64,000 nucleotides of DNA from Flavobacteriales bacterium (GTDB lineage Bacteria > Bacteroidota > Bacteroidia > Flavobacteriales_E > Vicingaceae), in NCBI GenBank assembly GCA_013359255.1, contig JABWCF010000010.1, positions 1-64,000 on the forward strand, written 5' to 3'. This document shows positions 8,561 to 17,977 of this stretch, piece after piece. Within the stretch, counting starts at the first letter, position 1. The number at the start of each line of letters is the position of its first letter. The notes under the pieces are model-generated. The model searched no databases and was not told where the DNA came from. It worked only from the letters and a program-made list of their open reading frames with translations. Position numbers and translations under genes: made by a program.

Positions 8561-9800
8561 ATCTTGTTTTTTGCTGCAAATAAATTTGTTTATTTTGAGT
8601 TAGTTTTTCTATAGTATCTTGGTTGTAATGCCTTATGGTAAGAAGCTCCAACTCCGAGTTGTATTTAATTTCGTATTTATTCTCCAGTTCTTTTATCAGC
8701 GATTTTAATTTAAATTCATTAAAGTCGGCAGCAAACGAGAAATTCATGGCCGAGTTTTGCATGATGTTCATTTTTATTCCCTGTTTGGCTAGAGCTCCAA
8801 AAATTTCACTCAGGTTGTCTTCTACAATAAAGGAGTAGTCGCGAGCAGAAACGGAAATCAATACTTGATTTTCTCTGAAAATAAAGGAAGGGATTAAAGA
8901 ATCTGCCGAGGTGTTTTCATTAATAATTGTTCCGGGAGCATTCGGCTCTATAAACGATTTTACATACAAAGGAATATTCTTGTTTTGAAGAGGTTTTAAG
9001 GTTCTTGGGTGAATAACAGAGGCTCCGAAAAAAGTTAGTTCAATGGCTTCACGGTACGAAATATTAGAGAGTAAAACGACATCGTTAAATTTTTTAGGAT
9101 CTGCATTCATTACTCCGGGTACATCTTTCCAAATAGTTACACTTTCGGCATCGGTAATGTAAGCCAAGATAGCAGCCGAAAAGTCGGAGCCTTCGCGACC
9201 AAGAGTAGTTACAAAATTTTCGGAGGTGCTTCCAATAAATCCTTGGGTAATGATTATTTGTTTACCGGGTTGGCTTAATTTTTCGAGAAGAATTTGTTTT
9301 CCTCTGGTTTCTGTTACATTCCAATTGATGCGTGCAAAGCGGTAGGTATTGTCGGTTTGTAAAAAATCGCGAACGTCTTGCCAACTATTTGTTTGCTTTA
9401 CTTCGTTTAGATAAGCACTTACAATTTTGGTAGAAAGTAATTCCCCAATGCAAACAATTTGGTCGTAAAGGAAATCGTAATCAGACGAAGGCTCTTCCTC
9501 CAAAATCCATTCTACTTCTACAAAGGTGTTGTGTAATTCTTGAAATATAGGGTGTGTTGAATTTAGAAAGAGTTCTTCCGCAATAGTGTAATGATAGGTT
9601 TTCACTTCGTTTAAGCATTCAAATGCGGTTCCGGTTTTATGAAAATGGGCATCTACAACTTTTTCTAAGGCATTGGTGGTTTTTCCCATGGCAGAAACAA
9701 CCACAATTATTTTTTCGTTGCAGGTGGCTAAAATAGAAGCCACATTTTTTACGGCATTTGCATCTTTTACCGATGCTCCGCCAAATTTAAATACTTTCAC
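8535..9800 (-). CDS. lysC: Aspartate kinase, monofunctional
   Basis: 421 residues. Phosphorylates aspartate, the entry step to lysine, threonine, methionine and diaminopimelate. The N-terminal MKVFKFGGASV is the substrate-binding signature KFGG. TTLGREGSDFSAAIL near residue 200 is the nucleotide and Asp region. The last 110 residues fit two ACT domains, which usually bind lysine or threonine for feedback control. The start is GTG at 9800, which overlaps the TGA of the upstream acetyltransferase as GTGA, so translation is probably coupled. No homoserine dehydrogenase domain is fused. The 3' end overlaps recX by 26 bp. Confidence 0.93.
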   Translation of the reverse strand: MKVFKFGGASVKDANAVKNVASILATCNEKIIVVVSAMGKTTNALEKVVDAHFHKTGTAFECLNEVKTYHYTIAEELFLNSTHPIFQELHNTFVEVEWILEEEPSSDYDFLYDQIVCIGELLSTKIVSAYLNEVKQTNSWQDVRDFLQTDNTYRFARINWNVTETRGKQILLEKLSQPGKQIIITQGFIGSTSENFVTTLGREGSDFSAAILAYITDAESVTIWKDVPGVMNADPKKFNDVVLLSNISYREAIELTFFGASVIHPRTLKPLQNKNIPLYVKSFIEPNAPGTIINENTSADSLIPSFIFRENQVLISVSARDYSFIVEDNLSEIFGALAKQGIKMNIMQNSAMNFSFAADFNEFKLKSLIKELENKYEIKYNSELELLTIRHYNQDTIEKLTQNKQIYLQQKTRSTARFLMQ

Positions 9801-10270
9801 TTGTTAAAGTGTTTAATTTGTTCTCTAGTTAATCTTCCGTTGAGCCATTCGGGGTCGAAAGAGGCTTTGTATTTTTCGTAAAAGTGTATAGCCGGAGTGT
9901 TCCATTCCAACACTTGCCAAGTAAGTAATGCGGCATCTATTTTTTTTGCTTCTTCTATAGTGGCATCAAAAAGCAGTTTGCCAATACCCATTCTTCTGTA
10001 AGCTTCTTTTACAATAATATCTTCAAGGTAAAGGCATTTTCCTTTCCATGTAGAGTAGCGGATGTAGTAAAAAGACATTCCTATTATTTCGTTTTTATGT
10101 TCGGCCAGTATAATCCAAAAGAGCGGCTGTTCACAAAAACCGTCTCTCTCTAGTTCTTCCGGAGTAATGCTTACCTGCTCTAGGGCTTTTTCGTACAAGG
10201 CCAACTCTTTAATAAGTTCAATGACCAGAGGAATATCTTGCTTTTGAGCGTTGCGAAGAGTTATTTTCAT
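9797..10270 (-). CDS. SSAT-like GNAT acetyltransferase
   Basis: 157 residues. The acetyl-CoA loop is RRMGIG at 92-97, inside YLEDIIVKEAYRRMGIGKLL. The order of blocks (IKELALYEKA at 20-29, an EDGF-like ERDGF at 41-45, YYIRYSTWKGKCLYLED at 68-84, and WQVLEWNTPAIHFYEK) closely follows the spermidine/spermine and thialysine N-acetyltransferase family known from animals. That points to acetylation of a small amine or a lysine-like amino acid. The gene overlaps lysC by GTGA, so both are made together. The substrate is inferred from family and context only. Confidence 0.8.
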   Translation of the reverse strand: MKITLRNAQKQDIPLVIELIKELALYEKALEQVSITPEELERDGFCEQPLFWIILAEHKNEIIGMSFYYIRYSTWKGKCLYLEDIIVKEAYRRMGIGKLLFDATIEEAKKIDAALLTWQVLEWNTPAIHFYEKYKASFDPEWLNGRLTREQIKHFNK

Positions 10271-10274
10271 GAGG

Positions 10275-10282
10275 CAAAAGTA
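10275..10282 (-). promoter_or_regulatory. -7 box upstream of acetyltransferase-lysC
   Basis: Minus-strand TACTTTTG matches TAnnTTTG exactly and ends four bases before the ATG at 10270. No clear -33 partner at 19-21 bp. If used, the mRNA would have almost no leader. Confidence 0.45.
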
Positions 10283-10333
10283 TCATTAAATTAAAATAGT
10301 TTCTTTCAATAAAGTAAGCTTATCGTTAAACTA

Positions 10334-10364
10334 TTTCATGTTTTTGGCAGAAAACCTAAATTTG
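10334..10364 (+). promoter_or_regulatory. Bacteroidota-type promoter for fbp
   Basis: TAAATTTG at 10357-10364 matches the -7 consensus. TTTC at 10334-10337 lies 19 bp upstream, at the -33 position (consensus TTTG). The ATG of fbp is at 10379. Confidence 0.6.
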
Positions 10365-10378
10365 CTAAAACTAAGCGT

Positions 10379-11395
10379 ATGAATCGGGTAATAACACTAA
10401 ATGAATTTATCATTGAAAAACAAAAAGATTTTCCCTATTCTTCCGGAGAGTTAACCGGTTTATTAAGCGATATTGGAGTGGCTGCTAAGATTGTAAACAG
10501 AGAAGTAAATAAAGCAGGATTAGTGAATATTTTAGGAGCTACCGAAAATTCAAATATACAAGGAGAAACGCAACAGAAATTAGATGTATATGCCAACCAC
10601 CAATTTGTATCGGCTTTTCGTTCTGGAGCCGAGGTGGCTGCTATTGCCTCGGAAGAAGAAGAAGATATTTGCGTATACCAAAACGAAATATCGCGAGATG
10701 CCAAGTATGTAGTTGCTTTCGACCCGCTTGATGGCTCATCGAACATTGATGTAAATGTTTCTATAGGCACCATTTTTTCTATTTACCGCAGAGTAACTAA
10801 AGGAGTTTGCACTCGTGAAGATTTTTTACAAAAGGGAATGTATCAAGTAGCTGCAGGGTACGTAATATACGGTTCATCTACCATGCTGGTATTTACAACA
10901 GGCAATGGGGTAAACGGGTTTACCTTAGATCCGTCTATTGGCGAGTTTTGCTTGTCTCACCCCAATTTAAAAACTCCGGAAAATGGCAGTATTTATTCTA
11001 TAAACGAAGGGCACTACAACGATTTGCCCGAAGGGATAAAGCAATACTTAAACTGGTGTAAAGAAAGCAATAAAGCGGATAATAGACCCTATTCGGCAAG
11101 ATACATTGGCTCTATGGTGGCCGATTTTCACCGTAATCTTATTAAGGGAGGTGTGTTTATTTATCCGCAAACGGCCCATTCGCCTAATGGCAAATTGCGT
11201 TTATTGTACGAGTGTAATCCAATGGCGTTTATTGCCGAACAGGCCGGTGGCAAGGCTTCTACAGGAAAACAGCGTGTGTTGGAACTGCAACCTACAGCAC
11301 TTCACCAACGTGTGCCTATTATTATAGGCTCAAAAAATATGGTGGAAAAGGTAGAACAGATGTTGGAGCAGTTTTCTCCGGTAAGCACACTATAA
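10379..11395 (+). CDS. fbp: Fructose-1,6-bisphosphatase, class I
   Basis: 338 residues, the usual class I length. Removes the 1-phosphate of fructose-1,6-bisphosphate in gluconeogenesis. The metal-binding signature [12 protein letters not shown] is at 114-125, preceded by the acidic run SEEEED at 91-96. Substrate-site blocks [14 protein letters not shown] and [13 protein letters not shown] occur in the expected order. Monocistronic with its own promoter; the 3' end overlaps the convergent HAD gene by 6 bp. Confidence 0.95.
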   Translation: MNRVITLNEFIIEKQKDFPYSSGELTGLLSDIGVAAKIVNREVNKAGLVNILGATENSNIQGETQQKLDVYANHQFVSAFRSGAEVAAIASEEEEDICVYQNEISRDAKYVVAFDPLDGSSNIDVNVSIGTIFSIYRRVTKGVCTREDFLQKGMYQVAAGYVIYGSSTMLVFTTGNGVNGFTLDPSIGEFCLSHPNLKTPENGSIYSINEGHYNDLPEGIKQYLNWCKESNKADNRPYSARYIGSMVADFHRNLIKGGVFIYPQTAHSPNGKLRLLYECNPMAFIAEQAGGKASTGKQRVLELQPTALHQRVPIIIGSKNMVEKVEQMLEQFSPVSTL

Positions 11396-12088
11396 AAGAT
11401 TTTTTATTTCACTAAGGCAGCGTATTTGGTAGGTAACCTCTGTGTTTATCTTTTTTTCGGATGGATTAAAATAAATTTGGTCTATTCCCGCATTTTTTGC
11501 CCCCATAATATCAGCTTCCTCGTCATCACCTATCATGATAGAATTTTCCGGAATAGCATTGGTTTCTTTAAATGCGTACCGAAAAATTTCTGTGTGAGGT
11601 TTGTTGTAACCCGCTATTTCTGAAAGTATAATTTTTTGAAAATACCTTGCAATGCCACTTTTGCGAAGTTTTATATGTTGTACCTCTTTAAAACCATTGG
11701 TAATAATATGCAATGCATACTTAGGGTAAAGATAATCCAGCGACTCTTTGGCAAAAGGGAAAAGATGAGGTTTATTAGGAGTGTGTTGAGTGTATGCTTC
11801 ACCCAAGGATTTTGCCAAGGCAATATGTTGAATAGAATACAAGATTAATAGTTTATTGAAACGCTGAAAACGTAATTCCTCTTTGGTTATTTTTCCAAGG
11901 CTGTACATTTGCCAAAGAGAGTGGTTTATTTGATTGAAGTTTTTAATAAAATCATTAAAATCGGTAATTCCATATTCCTCCAAACGGTAATAATGGTAAA
12001 GTTCAAGGAGGGCTTGTTCCGAGTTTTTTTCCAAATCCCATAGCGTACGGTCTAAATCAAAAAAGATATGTTGGTATTTTTTTTTCAT
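11390..12088 (-). CDS. HAD-superfamily hydrolase, YjjG-like nucleotidase
   Basis: 232 residues from ATG 12088. That start overlaps the upstream stop as ATGA and puts the HAD motif DLDRTLWD at 11-18, with nucleophile Asp11 and acid/base Asp13. Motif II (HIITNGF) and motif IV ([16 protein letters not shown]) follow. This set matches the YjjG/TIGR02254 group of pyrimidine nucleotidases that remove phosphate from nucleoside monophosphates. A longer frame to 12127 adds hydrophobic residues unlike the family and was rejected. Upstream genes 12085-13181 lie in the same direction. Confidence 0.85.
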   Translation of the reverse strand: MKKKYQHIFFDLDRTLWDLEKNSEQALLELYHYYRLEEYGITDFNDFIKNFNQINHSLWQMYSLGKITKEELRFQRFNKLLILYSIQHIALAKSLGEAYTQHTPNKPHLFPFAKESLDYLYPKYALHIITNGFKEVQHIKLRKSGIARYFQKIILSEIAGYNKPHTEIFRYAFKETNAIPENSIMIGDDEEADIMGAKNAGIDQIYFNPSEKKINTEVTYQIRCLSEIKNLL

Positions 12089-12522
12089 TTGTAAAAAAAG
12101 GAAAAGAATGCAAACGAGATACCCCAAAAGTAAACCGAAGCAATGAGGTAGTAAATGGTTTTTTTATTGGCAGCAAAATAACGGGCACACAGTAAGCATC
12201 CTATAGGAATAGAAAGTAAAACAGGCGTTAACAATGCTATTCCAATAACGCCATAGGTATTTTTTATTTTTACGATTTTACGATTTTTATAGCTAAATAT
12301 TTTTTTGTCCGGCTTGTTTTTCAAAATCCCTTTTTTTCGCAAAAAAGTAAAAAAGACATTTCCGAAATAGTAGAAAAACAGGACTCCGGCAATACCTCCG
12401 CTCGTTGTAAATAAAATAAATTGCCAAAAAGAAAAGCCGTGTGCTAGTGCAGCAGAAACGCCCAATAAAAATTTTACCGTGCTTAGTAAAAATACGCTTA
12501 CTATATGGGTAAAAGGAGGCAT
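12085..12522 (-). CDS. Small integral membrane protein
   Basis: 145 residues with about four hydrophobic segments (FLLSTVKFLLGVSAALA, FTTSGGIAGVLFFYYFG, a lysine-rich cytoplasmic loop, TPVLLSIPIGCLLCAR, and a terminal ASVYFWGISFAFFSFF). The glycine-rich helix and PIG-type turn recall small multidrug-export or DedA-like proteins, but I do not assign it. It overlaps the HAD gene by four bases (ATGA) and overlaps upp by one base, so all three are likely one transcript. Confidence 0.7.
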   Translation of the reverse strand: MPPFTHIVSVFLLSTVKFLLGVSAALAHGFSFWQFILFTTSGGIAGVLFFYYFGNVFFTFLRKKGILKNKPDKKIFSYKNRKIVKIKNTYGVIGIALLTPVLLSIPIGCLLCARYFAANKKTIYYLIASVYFWGISFAFFSFFYK

Positions 12523-13181
12523 TACGATTGGTCTTTACTTCCGAACGCCAAATCGCCCGCATCCCCAAGTCCTGGAACAATGTACGATTGAGCTGTAAGC
12601 TCGTCATCGATTGCACCTATCCAAAGGGTGGTTTCCAGAGGCAGGTGGCGTTTCGCATATTCTAAACCTTCTATGCTTGCAATAACCGAAACAATGTGTA
12701 AGTGCTTTGGTGTGCCCAGTTTTAGCAGGGCTTTATAAGTTAGTACAATAGAGGAGCCGGTAGCTAACATTGGGTCGCATAAAATAACGGTTTTGTTTTC
12801 GAGTTTGGGACTGGCCATATAACCCAATTCAATATCAAAAGAGCCGTCTTTATGGTGTTTTCGGTAAGCCGAAATAAAAGCGTTTTCTGCATGGTCGAAA
12901 TAGTTTAAAAGACCGGTGTGTAGGGGTAACCCTGCTCTTAAGATAGATGCAATAACGGGTTGTTCGGATAAAACAAAGGTAGAAGCTTCGCCAAGTGGGG
13001 TAGTAACTATGTGTGGCATATAGGTAAGTGTTTTGCTTATTTCGAGAGCTGCTACTTCGCCAATGCGTTCTAAGTTTCTTCGAAAACGCAAGGGGTCTTG
13101 TTGTATTTTTATGTCGCGTATTTCGGCAATAAAAACATTGAGTAAAGAGTTTGTTCGGTTCAATTGGTTTATAGTGGCCAT
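12522..13181 (-). CDS. upp: Uracil phosphoribosyltransferase
   Basis: 219 residues. Converts uracil and PRPP to UMP in pyrimidine salvage. The PRPP loop VILCDPMLATGSS is at 132-144 and the uracil-binding YIVPGLGDAGD at 200-210, the two hallmarks of Upp. The start ATG is at 13181. It leads the group upp, membrane protein, HAD nucleotidase; a nucleotide-salvage link between first and last is plausible. Confidence 0.93.
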   Translation of the reverse strand: MATINQLNRTNSLLNVFIAEIRDIKIQQDPLRFRRNLERIGEVAALEISKTLTYMPHIVTTPLGEASTFVLSEQPVIASILRAGLPLHTGLLNYFDHAENAFISAYRKHHKDGSFDIELGYMASPKLENKTVILCDPMLATGSSIVLTYKALLKLGTPKHLHIVSVIASIEGLEYAKRHLPLETTLWIGAIDDELTAQSYIVPGLGDAGDLAFGSKDQS

Positions 13182-13195
13182 AAGGGTTAATTAAT

Positions 13196-14506
13196 TTATT
13201 GTGTAGTTGCTTTTTCTAAGAGGTATTCAAAAACACTTTGCCAGTTTTTCCAAATTCCTTGTTTGCACAGAGAATCGTTATGCCACAAACTTATAAAAGT
13301 GCCGTTTACATTTTTTACTTCTTGTATTAAATCGGCAATTATTTTTTTGGCTTCTTCGGCCGAATATTTTTTATAGTACATGAGGGTTGATTCCATTAAA
13401 ACAAATGGAAAAATGGTTAAGGGAGTTTCGCATTCGTTATCTAAATCATAGAAAGGATAAGGAGTGCAAATCCCTGCCCTGAATCCGGGCTCAGAAGAAA
13501 AGCCCATAGTGTAATCTTCTTTGATGTTATTTTCAATGAGTTGTTTGTATGTGCCAGGAAAGTGTAGCATTAAAAAGTGTTGCCTTGATTTTTCAATTTC
13601 TCTCTTCACAAAGTACGATAATCGATTAATTTCTTTATGTATTTTTTGTGGATTTGTTGCAGAGGCAAAGGAAGGGTGTATTCCCACATTGGCATAATCG
13701 GCAATAGATTTTATGAGGGATTGAAATTTTCTACTTCTCACAGAAACATTTTTATCATTGGTGCCATAGTCTGCTAGTAGAAAGAAATAAGTGGGACGTA
13801 GTTTGTATTTTTTGTGAATGTTTAATAGAAAGTCAAAAGTATCGAATGGGTCTTTTTCTATACCAGAAAGAACCAAAATCCTTTGTTTAACGGAATCTAA
13901 ACGGAGTTTAAGTACATCTCTGAAAAGAGCTCCTATTGTTCTGGTTATGCCTTTTTCTTTGTAGGCGTAGGCATTGTCTATGTCTATGGTGGAAATAAAA
14001 CGATAAGTAGAGGTAGGTAAAGCATATTCGGGGTATTGGGCGGCTAAGGTTTCTTTGAGTAAAATGGCCCATTTGTTTACAATCGGTATATTTAGAAATC
14101 CGTTTTGGAAAGCAATGCTTTCGGTTGCTTCAAATCGGTTGTATTGATCTCTACGGTGTGGAAGGTATTCTTCGTATCGGGTAACCATAAAAAAACTTGC
14201 AGCAAATAAATCGAAAGGAATAATTTGATTTTTATTGGTTTCGAAAAAATAAGGAATATCTTTTATTTTATTTGTTGTAATGCTTTGTTCACAAATTCCT
14301 GTTTCAAAAAGCAGATGGGTAGCTTGTATAAAAACCCCTTCATTTAGGTTTTTGTAAGAATAACAGATTTTTAATCCGGCATAGTTTAGGAAGGTTTCTT
14401 TTGATTGGGTTATTATAGGCTCTAAACCTAAAATAGATTTACAAATTACCTTGGTTATATAGAGTAACCTATTTGTTGTTTTGTGTGAATAAATAAGTAT
14501 TTCCAT
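13196..14506 (-). CDS. Polysaccharide deacetylase family protein with DUF7033-like N-terminus
   Basis: 436 residues from ATG 14506, one base after the radC stop; the longer frame to 14530 begins inside radC and was rejected. The N-terminal half resembles the Bacteroidota DUF7033 region, including FDLFAASFFMVTRYEEYLP. The C-terminal half has the NodB-like deacetylase order: STIDIDNAYAY (metal Asp), VGIHPSF (metal His), MLHFPGTY and SLWHNDSL. No signal peptide, so probably cytoplasmic. It probably acts on a cell-envelope sugar. Coupled to radC by position. Confidence 0.8.
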   Translation of the reverse strand: MEILIYSHKTTNRLLYITKVICKSILGLEPIITQSKETFLNYAGLKICYSYKNLNEGVFIQATHLLFETGICEQSITTNKIKDIPYFFETNKNQIIPFDLFAASFFMVTRYEEYLPHRRDQYNRFEATESIAFQNGFLNIPIVNKWAILLKETLAAQYPEYALPTSTYRFISTIDIDNAYAYKEKGITRTIGALFRDVLKLRLDSVKQRILVLSGIEKDPFDTFDFLLNIHKKYKLRPTYFFLLADYGTNDKNVSVRSRKFQSLIKSIADYANVGIHPSFASATNPQKIHKEINRLSYFVKREIEKSRQHFLMLHFPGTYKQLIENNIKEDYTMGFSSEPGFRAGICTPYPFYDLDNECETPLTIFPFVLMESTLMYYKKYSAEEAKKIIADLIQEVKNVNGTFISLWHNDSLCKQGIWKNWQSVFEYLLEKATTQ

Positions 14507-14507
14507 T

Positions 14508-15215
14508 TTATAAAATTCCTTCGTCTGCAAAGCTAAAGTATGTATTAGCAGCTACAATAATATGATCTAGTAATTGAATATCTAAAAGTAAACCAACTTC
14601 CTTAATCTTTTGAGTTAATATTTTATCTTCTTTGCTGGGCTGCAAATTTCCGGAAGGGTGGTTGTGGCATAGTATTATAGAGGATGCAAGAAGTTCTAAA
14701 GCGGTTTTAAAAATAATTTTACTATCGGCAACGGTTCCGTTTGTTCCTCCTCTACCTATAGCCGATTTTTTAATCAATTTGTTGGCTCTGTTAAGGTAGA
14801 TAACCCAAAACTCTTCGTGCGGAAGGTCTATTAACTCAGAGCATATAATGTTGTATGCCTCTTTGCTGGAAGATAGTGTTGGCTTTTCCGAAACAGATTC
14901 GTCTTTTCTCCTTCGGCCTAGTTCTAAAGCAGCTATTAATGTAATGGCTTTCGCTTCGCCTATCCCTTTAATTTTTGTAAGGTCGTTTATGCTCAATTTC
15001 GCTAAATGATTAAGATTGTTTTCGGCTGTGGCCAAAATGTGTTTACTTACCTCAACAGCCGATTTTTCTTTATATCCGGAGCCAATTAGAATAGCTATGA
15101 GCTCGGCATCGGAAAGGATTGATTTTCCTTTTAACATTAGTTTTTCGCGAGGGCGGTCGTCTTCGGCCCACATTTTAATGCTCCAGTTTTTTATTTCTTC
15201 GTTTTTATGCGACAT
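14508..15215 (-). CDS. radC: RadC-family JAB/MPN protein
   Basis: 235 residues. A helix-hairpin-helix segment KIKGIGEAKA at 81-90 is followed by the JAMM metalloprotease-like core: Glu134, then HNHPSGNLQPSKED at 184-197 (His184, His186, Ser194, Asp197). Historically called a DNA-repair protein, but its true role is unsettled. It is separated from rpsT upstream by a strong leftward terminator, so it has its own promoter. Confidence 0.9.
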   Translation of the reverse strand: MSHKNEEIKNWSIKMWAEDDRPREKLMLKGKSILSDAELIAILIGSGYKEKSAVEVSKHILATAENNLNHLAKLSINDLTKIKGIGEAKAITLIAALELGRRRKDESVSEKPTLSSSKEAYNIICSELIDLPHEEFWVIYLNRANKLIKKSAIGRGGTNGTVADSKIIFKTALELLASSIILCHNHPSGNLQPSKEDKILTQKIKEVGLLLDIQLLDHIIVAANTYFSFADEGIL

Positions 15216-15244
15216 GACATGGTTTCGGTAAATAAAGTTAAAAC

Positions 15245-15278
15245 AAAAATGCCTTCTCTATTCAGGGAAGGCATTTCT
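15245..15278 (-). terminator. Intrinsic terminator after rpsT
   Basis: AAATGCCTTC at 15247-15256 pairs perfectly with GAAGGCATTT at 15267-15276, a 10-bp stem and 10-nt loop. On the minus strand the stem is followed by TTGTTTT. It ends the tRNA-Glu/rpsT transcript before radC. Confidence 0.88.
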
Positions 15279-15299
15279 AAGGAAAAAGTTAAAAAAAAT

Positions 15300-15551
15300 C
15301 TATAAAGATTTTACCTTCTTAGTTAGTTTCGATTTTAGGTTTGCCGCTTTGTTTTTGTGAATTACATTTTTCTTGGCAAGTTTATCTAACATAGAAATAA
15401 CGCCTGGCAATAACTCTTCGGCAGCTTTTTTATCGGTAGTTGTTTTAAGCTTTTTTACAGAATTACGTGCAGTTTTAGCGTAATACTTATTGTGTTCTTT
15501 TTTAGCATTATCTTGTCTGATACGCTTTTCCGATGATTTGTGATTTGCCAT
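15300..15551 (-). CDS. rpsT: 30S ribosomal protein S20
   Basis: 83 residues, lysine and alanine rich, with the S20 blocks [29 protein letters not shown] and [16 protein letters not shown]. It binds 16S rRNA in the body of the small subunit. The tRNA-Glu gene lies only 30 bp upstream on the same strand, so both are probably read from the promoter box at 15682-15689. Confidence 0.95.
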   Translation of the reverse strand: MANHKSSEKRIRQDNAKKEHNKYYAKTARNSVKKLKTTTDKKAAEELLPGVISMLDKLAKKNVIHKNKAANLKSKLTKKVKSL

Positions 15552-15581
15552 TTTGTTTAATTATCAGTTTATATTCTTAAG

Positions 15582-15653
15582 CAGCCCGTAGGGGAATCGA
15601 ACCCCTGTTTTCAGAATGAAAATCTGACGTCCTAACCCCTAGACGAACGGGCC
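15582..15653 (-). tRNA. tRNA-Glu (anticodon TTC)
   Basis: Minus strand: the acceptor GGCCCGT pairs with ACGGGCT (one G-U), and the anticodon arm TCAGA-TTTTCAT-TCTGA gives anticodon TTC. The T-arm AGGGG-TTCGATT-CCCCT is intact. The discriminator is G and CCA is not encoded. Confidence 0.96.
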
Positions 15654-15681
15654 AAAGTTTTTCCCTTATTTTTAGGGACTG

Positions 15682-15689
15682 CAAATTTA
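15682..15689 (-). promoter_or_regulatory. -7 box for tRNA-Glu/rpsT
   Basis: Minus-strand TAAATTTG matches the consensus exactly and lies 28 bp upstream of the tRNA 5' end. No convincing -33 element seen. Confidence 0.5.
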
Positions 15690-15735
15690 AAATATTTTTT
15701 ATTGTTTTTACCATGCAGCACAAAATAAATTTTAT

Positions 15736-16428
15736 TTAAAGTAAATCGTCCGCATCGGCCTGAAACTTAAACCCTAATCTTTTTCCGGTGCTTATATTAG
15801 ATTGGCTTACTTCTAAAATTTCTTGCATACTAACTTCTTTCATGCTATCATAGGGAGGGGTTAACAGGTCAAAACTAAGGGCATATAGCACTATAGAGTC
15901 AATAATTGAGTCTACGCTATTTTCGGTTAATACGGCATTATTAAAGTCATTATATAAAAAGCTTAATTGTCGTTTGCCTTCTACAAAGAAATGGTTTTCT
16001 TTATTTATAAAAATTCTTCCAATTAAATAGCCCACATCATTGGTTCTGTTGTATTTAAAAGAATCCGACAAGAAATTATATACGTTAATTAAGCCACAGT
16101 ATGCATTGAGGTTATTGTTTTTTACGTAAGAATTTTTCCAAATTGGGTGGCTTTTATCGAAATCGAAAATATTGGTGTGCATATGGAAGATAATTAAATC
16201 GCCTGCTACTTTTAAATGAAATTCGAAACCTGATTTTTCGGAATATGTTATTTCAACTCTTTTGTCCCCTCTCGTTATTTGTTGGGTTAGAAGATGTGAT
16301 AACTTTTCAGCTTTTTGTTTGAAAGTATTAAAATTATACAAAGTATTGGCGTACACATCTTGCTTATGAACCGCTTTTTCCTTAAGTAGTTCTATAATTA
16401 ATTGTTTAGACGGGCTAATGTTTTTCAT
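15736..16428 (-). CDS. Unknown protein downstream of proS
   Basis: 230 residues, cytoplasmic by composition. It begins with a helical MKNISPSKQLIIELLKEKAV and continues through mixed beta segments such as LKVAGDLIIFHMHTNIFDF and VGYLIGRIFINKENHFFVEG. The C-terminus is acidic. No domain recognised. It starts 9 bp after the proS stop, so it is co-transcribed with it, but nothing in the sequence links it to tRNA charging. Confidence 0.7.
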   Translation of the reverse strand: MKNISPSKQLIIELLKEKAVHKQDVYANTLYNFNTFKQKAEKLSHLLTQQITRGDKRVEITYSEKSGFEFHLKVAGDLIIFHMHTNIFDFDKSHPIWKNSYVKNNNLNAYCGLINVYNFLSDSFKYNRTNDVGYLIGRIFINKENHFFVEGKRQLSFLYNDFNNAVLTENSVDSIIDSIVLYALSFDLLTPPYDSMKEVSMQEILEVSQSNISTGKRLGFKFQADADDLL

Positions 16429-16437
16429 GGTTAGATT

Positions 16438-17913
16438 TTAATATGCCCTTGCAAATATTACTTTTTGTGTAGATGGTTTGCCGGAGTATATACATTTACC
16501 TTCTTCTTTTTTATTATTTGAAGGTATGCAGCGAATAGTAGCTTTGGTTTCTTCTTTTATTTTTTCTTCAGTTTCTGTGGTTCCGTCCCAATGGGCGTAT
16601 ATAAACCCGCCCTTATCTAGTAGTAATTTAAATTCTTCGTAGCTGTTTGCCTGATAAGTATGGTTGGTACGGAATGTTTTAGCTTTTTCGAATAAATTTT
16701 GCTGAATAGCCCCCAATGTTTTTTCCGTGTATTCCGCAATTGAATCTATAGAAATTACTTCTTTTTGTAGGGTGTCTCTTCTAGCTACTTCTATAGTGTT
16801 GTTTTCTATATCTCTTGGGCCTACAGCCATTCGCAATGGCACCCCTTTAAACTCATATTCGTTAAATTTCCAGCCGGGCTTTTGTGTGTCTCGGTCATCA
16901 TATTTCACGCTGATACCTTTTTTATCTAAAACTTCTTTTATCTTATTTGCTACTATACTAATGGAAGCCAACTGTTCATCATTTTTATAAATGGGAATAA
17001 TTACAACTTGGATTGGGGCAAGTAAAGGGGGTAATACAAGGCCGTTATCATCGCTGTGTGTCATTACTAATGCCCCCATTAATCGGGTAGAAACTCCCCA
17101 TGAGGTGGCCCAAACATATTCCTGAATCCCTTCTTTATTGTGGAATTTAACATCGAATGCTTTCGCAAAATTTTGTCCCAAAAAGTGCGAGGTGCCCGCT
17201 TGCAATGCTTTTCCATCTTGCATTAGGGCTTCAATGCAATACGTTTCTTCGGCTCCGGCAAAACGTTCTGAAGCGGTTTTAAAGCCTTTTATAACAGGCA
17301 TACTCATCCAGTTTTCGGCAAAGTCAGCATATATGTTCAGCATTTTTTCCGTTTCTTCTAACGCTTCCACTTTGGTGGCGTGGGCAGTATGTCCCTCTTG
17401 CCAAAGAAATTCGGTAGTTCTTAAAAAAAGGCGAGTACGCATTTCCCATCTTACAACATTGGCCCACTGATTGATTAATATAGGTAAATCGCGGTATGAC
17501 TGAATCCAGTTTCGGTATGTTTTCCAAATAATGGCTTCGGAAGTCGGGCGTACGATTAACTCCTCTTCTAATTTGGCCATTGGGTCAACCATTAGTTTGC
17601 CTTTGTTGTTTTCATCTGTTTTTAGGCGGTAATGGGTAACAACAGCACACTCTTTGGCAAAGCCTTCGGCATTTTTTTCTTCGGCTTCAAATAAGCTTTT
17701 TGGCACAAAAAGTGGAAAGTAAGCATTGCTATGTCCTGTGTCTTTAAACATTTTATCCAACGCCCCTTGTATTTTCTCCCAAATAGCATACCCGTAAGGC
17801 TTAATAACCATACAGCCCCTTACTTCGGAATGTTCTGCAAGGTCGGCTTTTACAATCAGATCGTTATACCATTTGGAATAATCCTCTTCTCTAGAAACAA
17901 AATTCTTGGCCAT
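16438..17913 (-). CDS. proS: Prolyl-tRNA synthetase, archaeal/eukaryotic type
   Basis: 491 residues. A class II synthetase of the short type without the bacterial editing insertion. Features are [14 protein letters not shown], the motif 2 region [20 protein letters not shown], and motif 3 [19 protein letters not shown]. The C-terminal part contains the anticodon-binding domain and a zinc-domain-like end ([19 protein letters not shown]). Editing of mischarged Ala-tRNA-Pro would depend on a separate protein. ATG at 17913; a promoter box lies at 17970-17977. Confidence 0.94.
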   Translation of the reverse strand: MAKNFVSREEDYSKWYNDLIVKADLAEHSEVRGCMVIKPYGYAIWEKIQGALDKMFKDTGHSNAYFPLFVPKSLFEAEEKNAEGFAKECAVVTHYRLKTDENNKGKLMVDPMAKLEEELIVRPTSEAIIWKTYRNWIQSYRDLPILINQWANVVRWEMRTRLFLRTTEFLWQEGHTAHATKVEALEETEKMLNIYADFAENWMSMPVIKGFKTASERFAGAEETYCIEALMQDGKALQAGTSHFLGQNFAKAFDVKFHNKEGIQEYVWATSWGVSTRLMGALVMTHSDDNGLVLPPLLAPIQVVIIPIYKNDEQLASISIVANKIKEVLDKKGISVKYDDRDTQKPGWKFNEYEFKGVPLRMAVGPRDIENNTIEVARRDTLQKEVISIDSIAEYTEKTLGAIQQNLFEKAKTFRTNHTYQANSYEEFKLLLDKGGFIYAHWDGTTETEEKIKEETKATIRCIPSNNKKEEGKCIYSGKPSTQKVIFARAY

Positions 17914-17969
17914 TTTTAATTTTTGGTACGGTGTTTGTGTTAATTTTTGTTAACGATGTAAATCGGCTT

Positions 17970-17977
17970 CAAAACTA
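17970..17977 (-). promoter_or_regulatory. -7 box for proS
   Basis: Minus-strand TAGTTTTG matches TAnnTTTG, 57 bp upstream of the proS ATG. A CAAA on the plus strand at 18003-18006 could be the -33 element but is spaced 25 bp away, more than usual. Confidence 0.45.
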
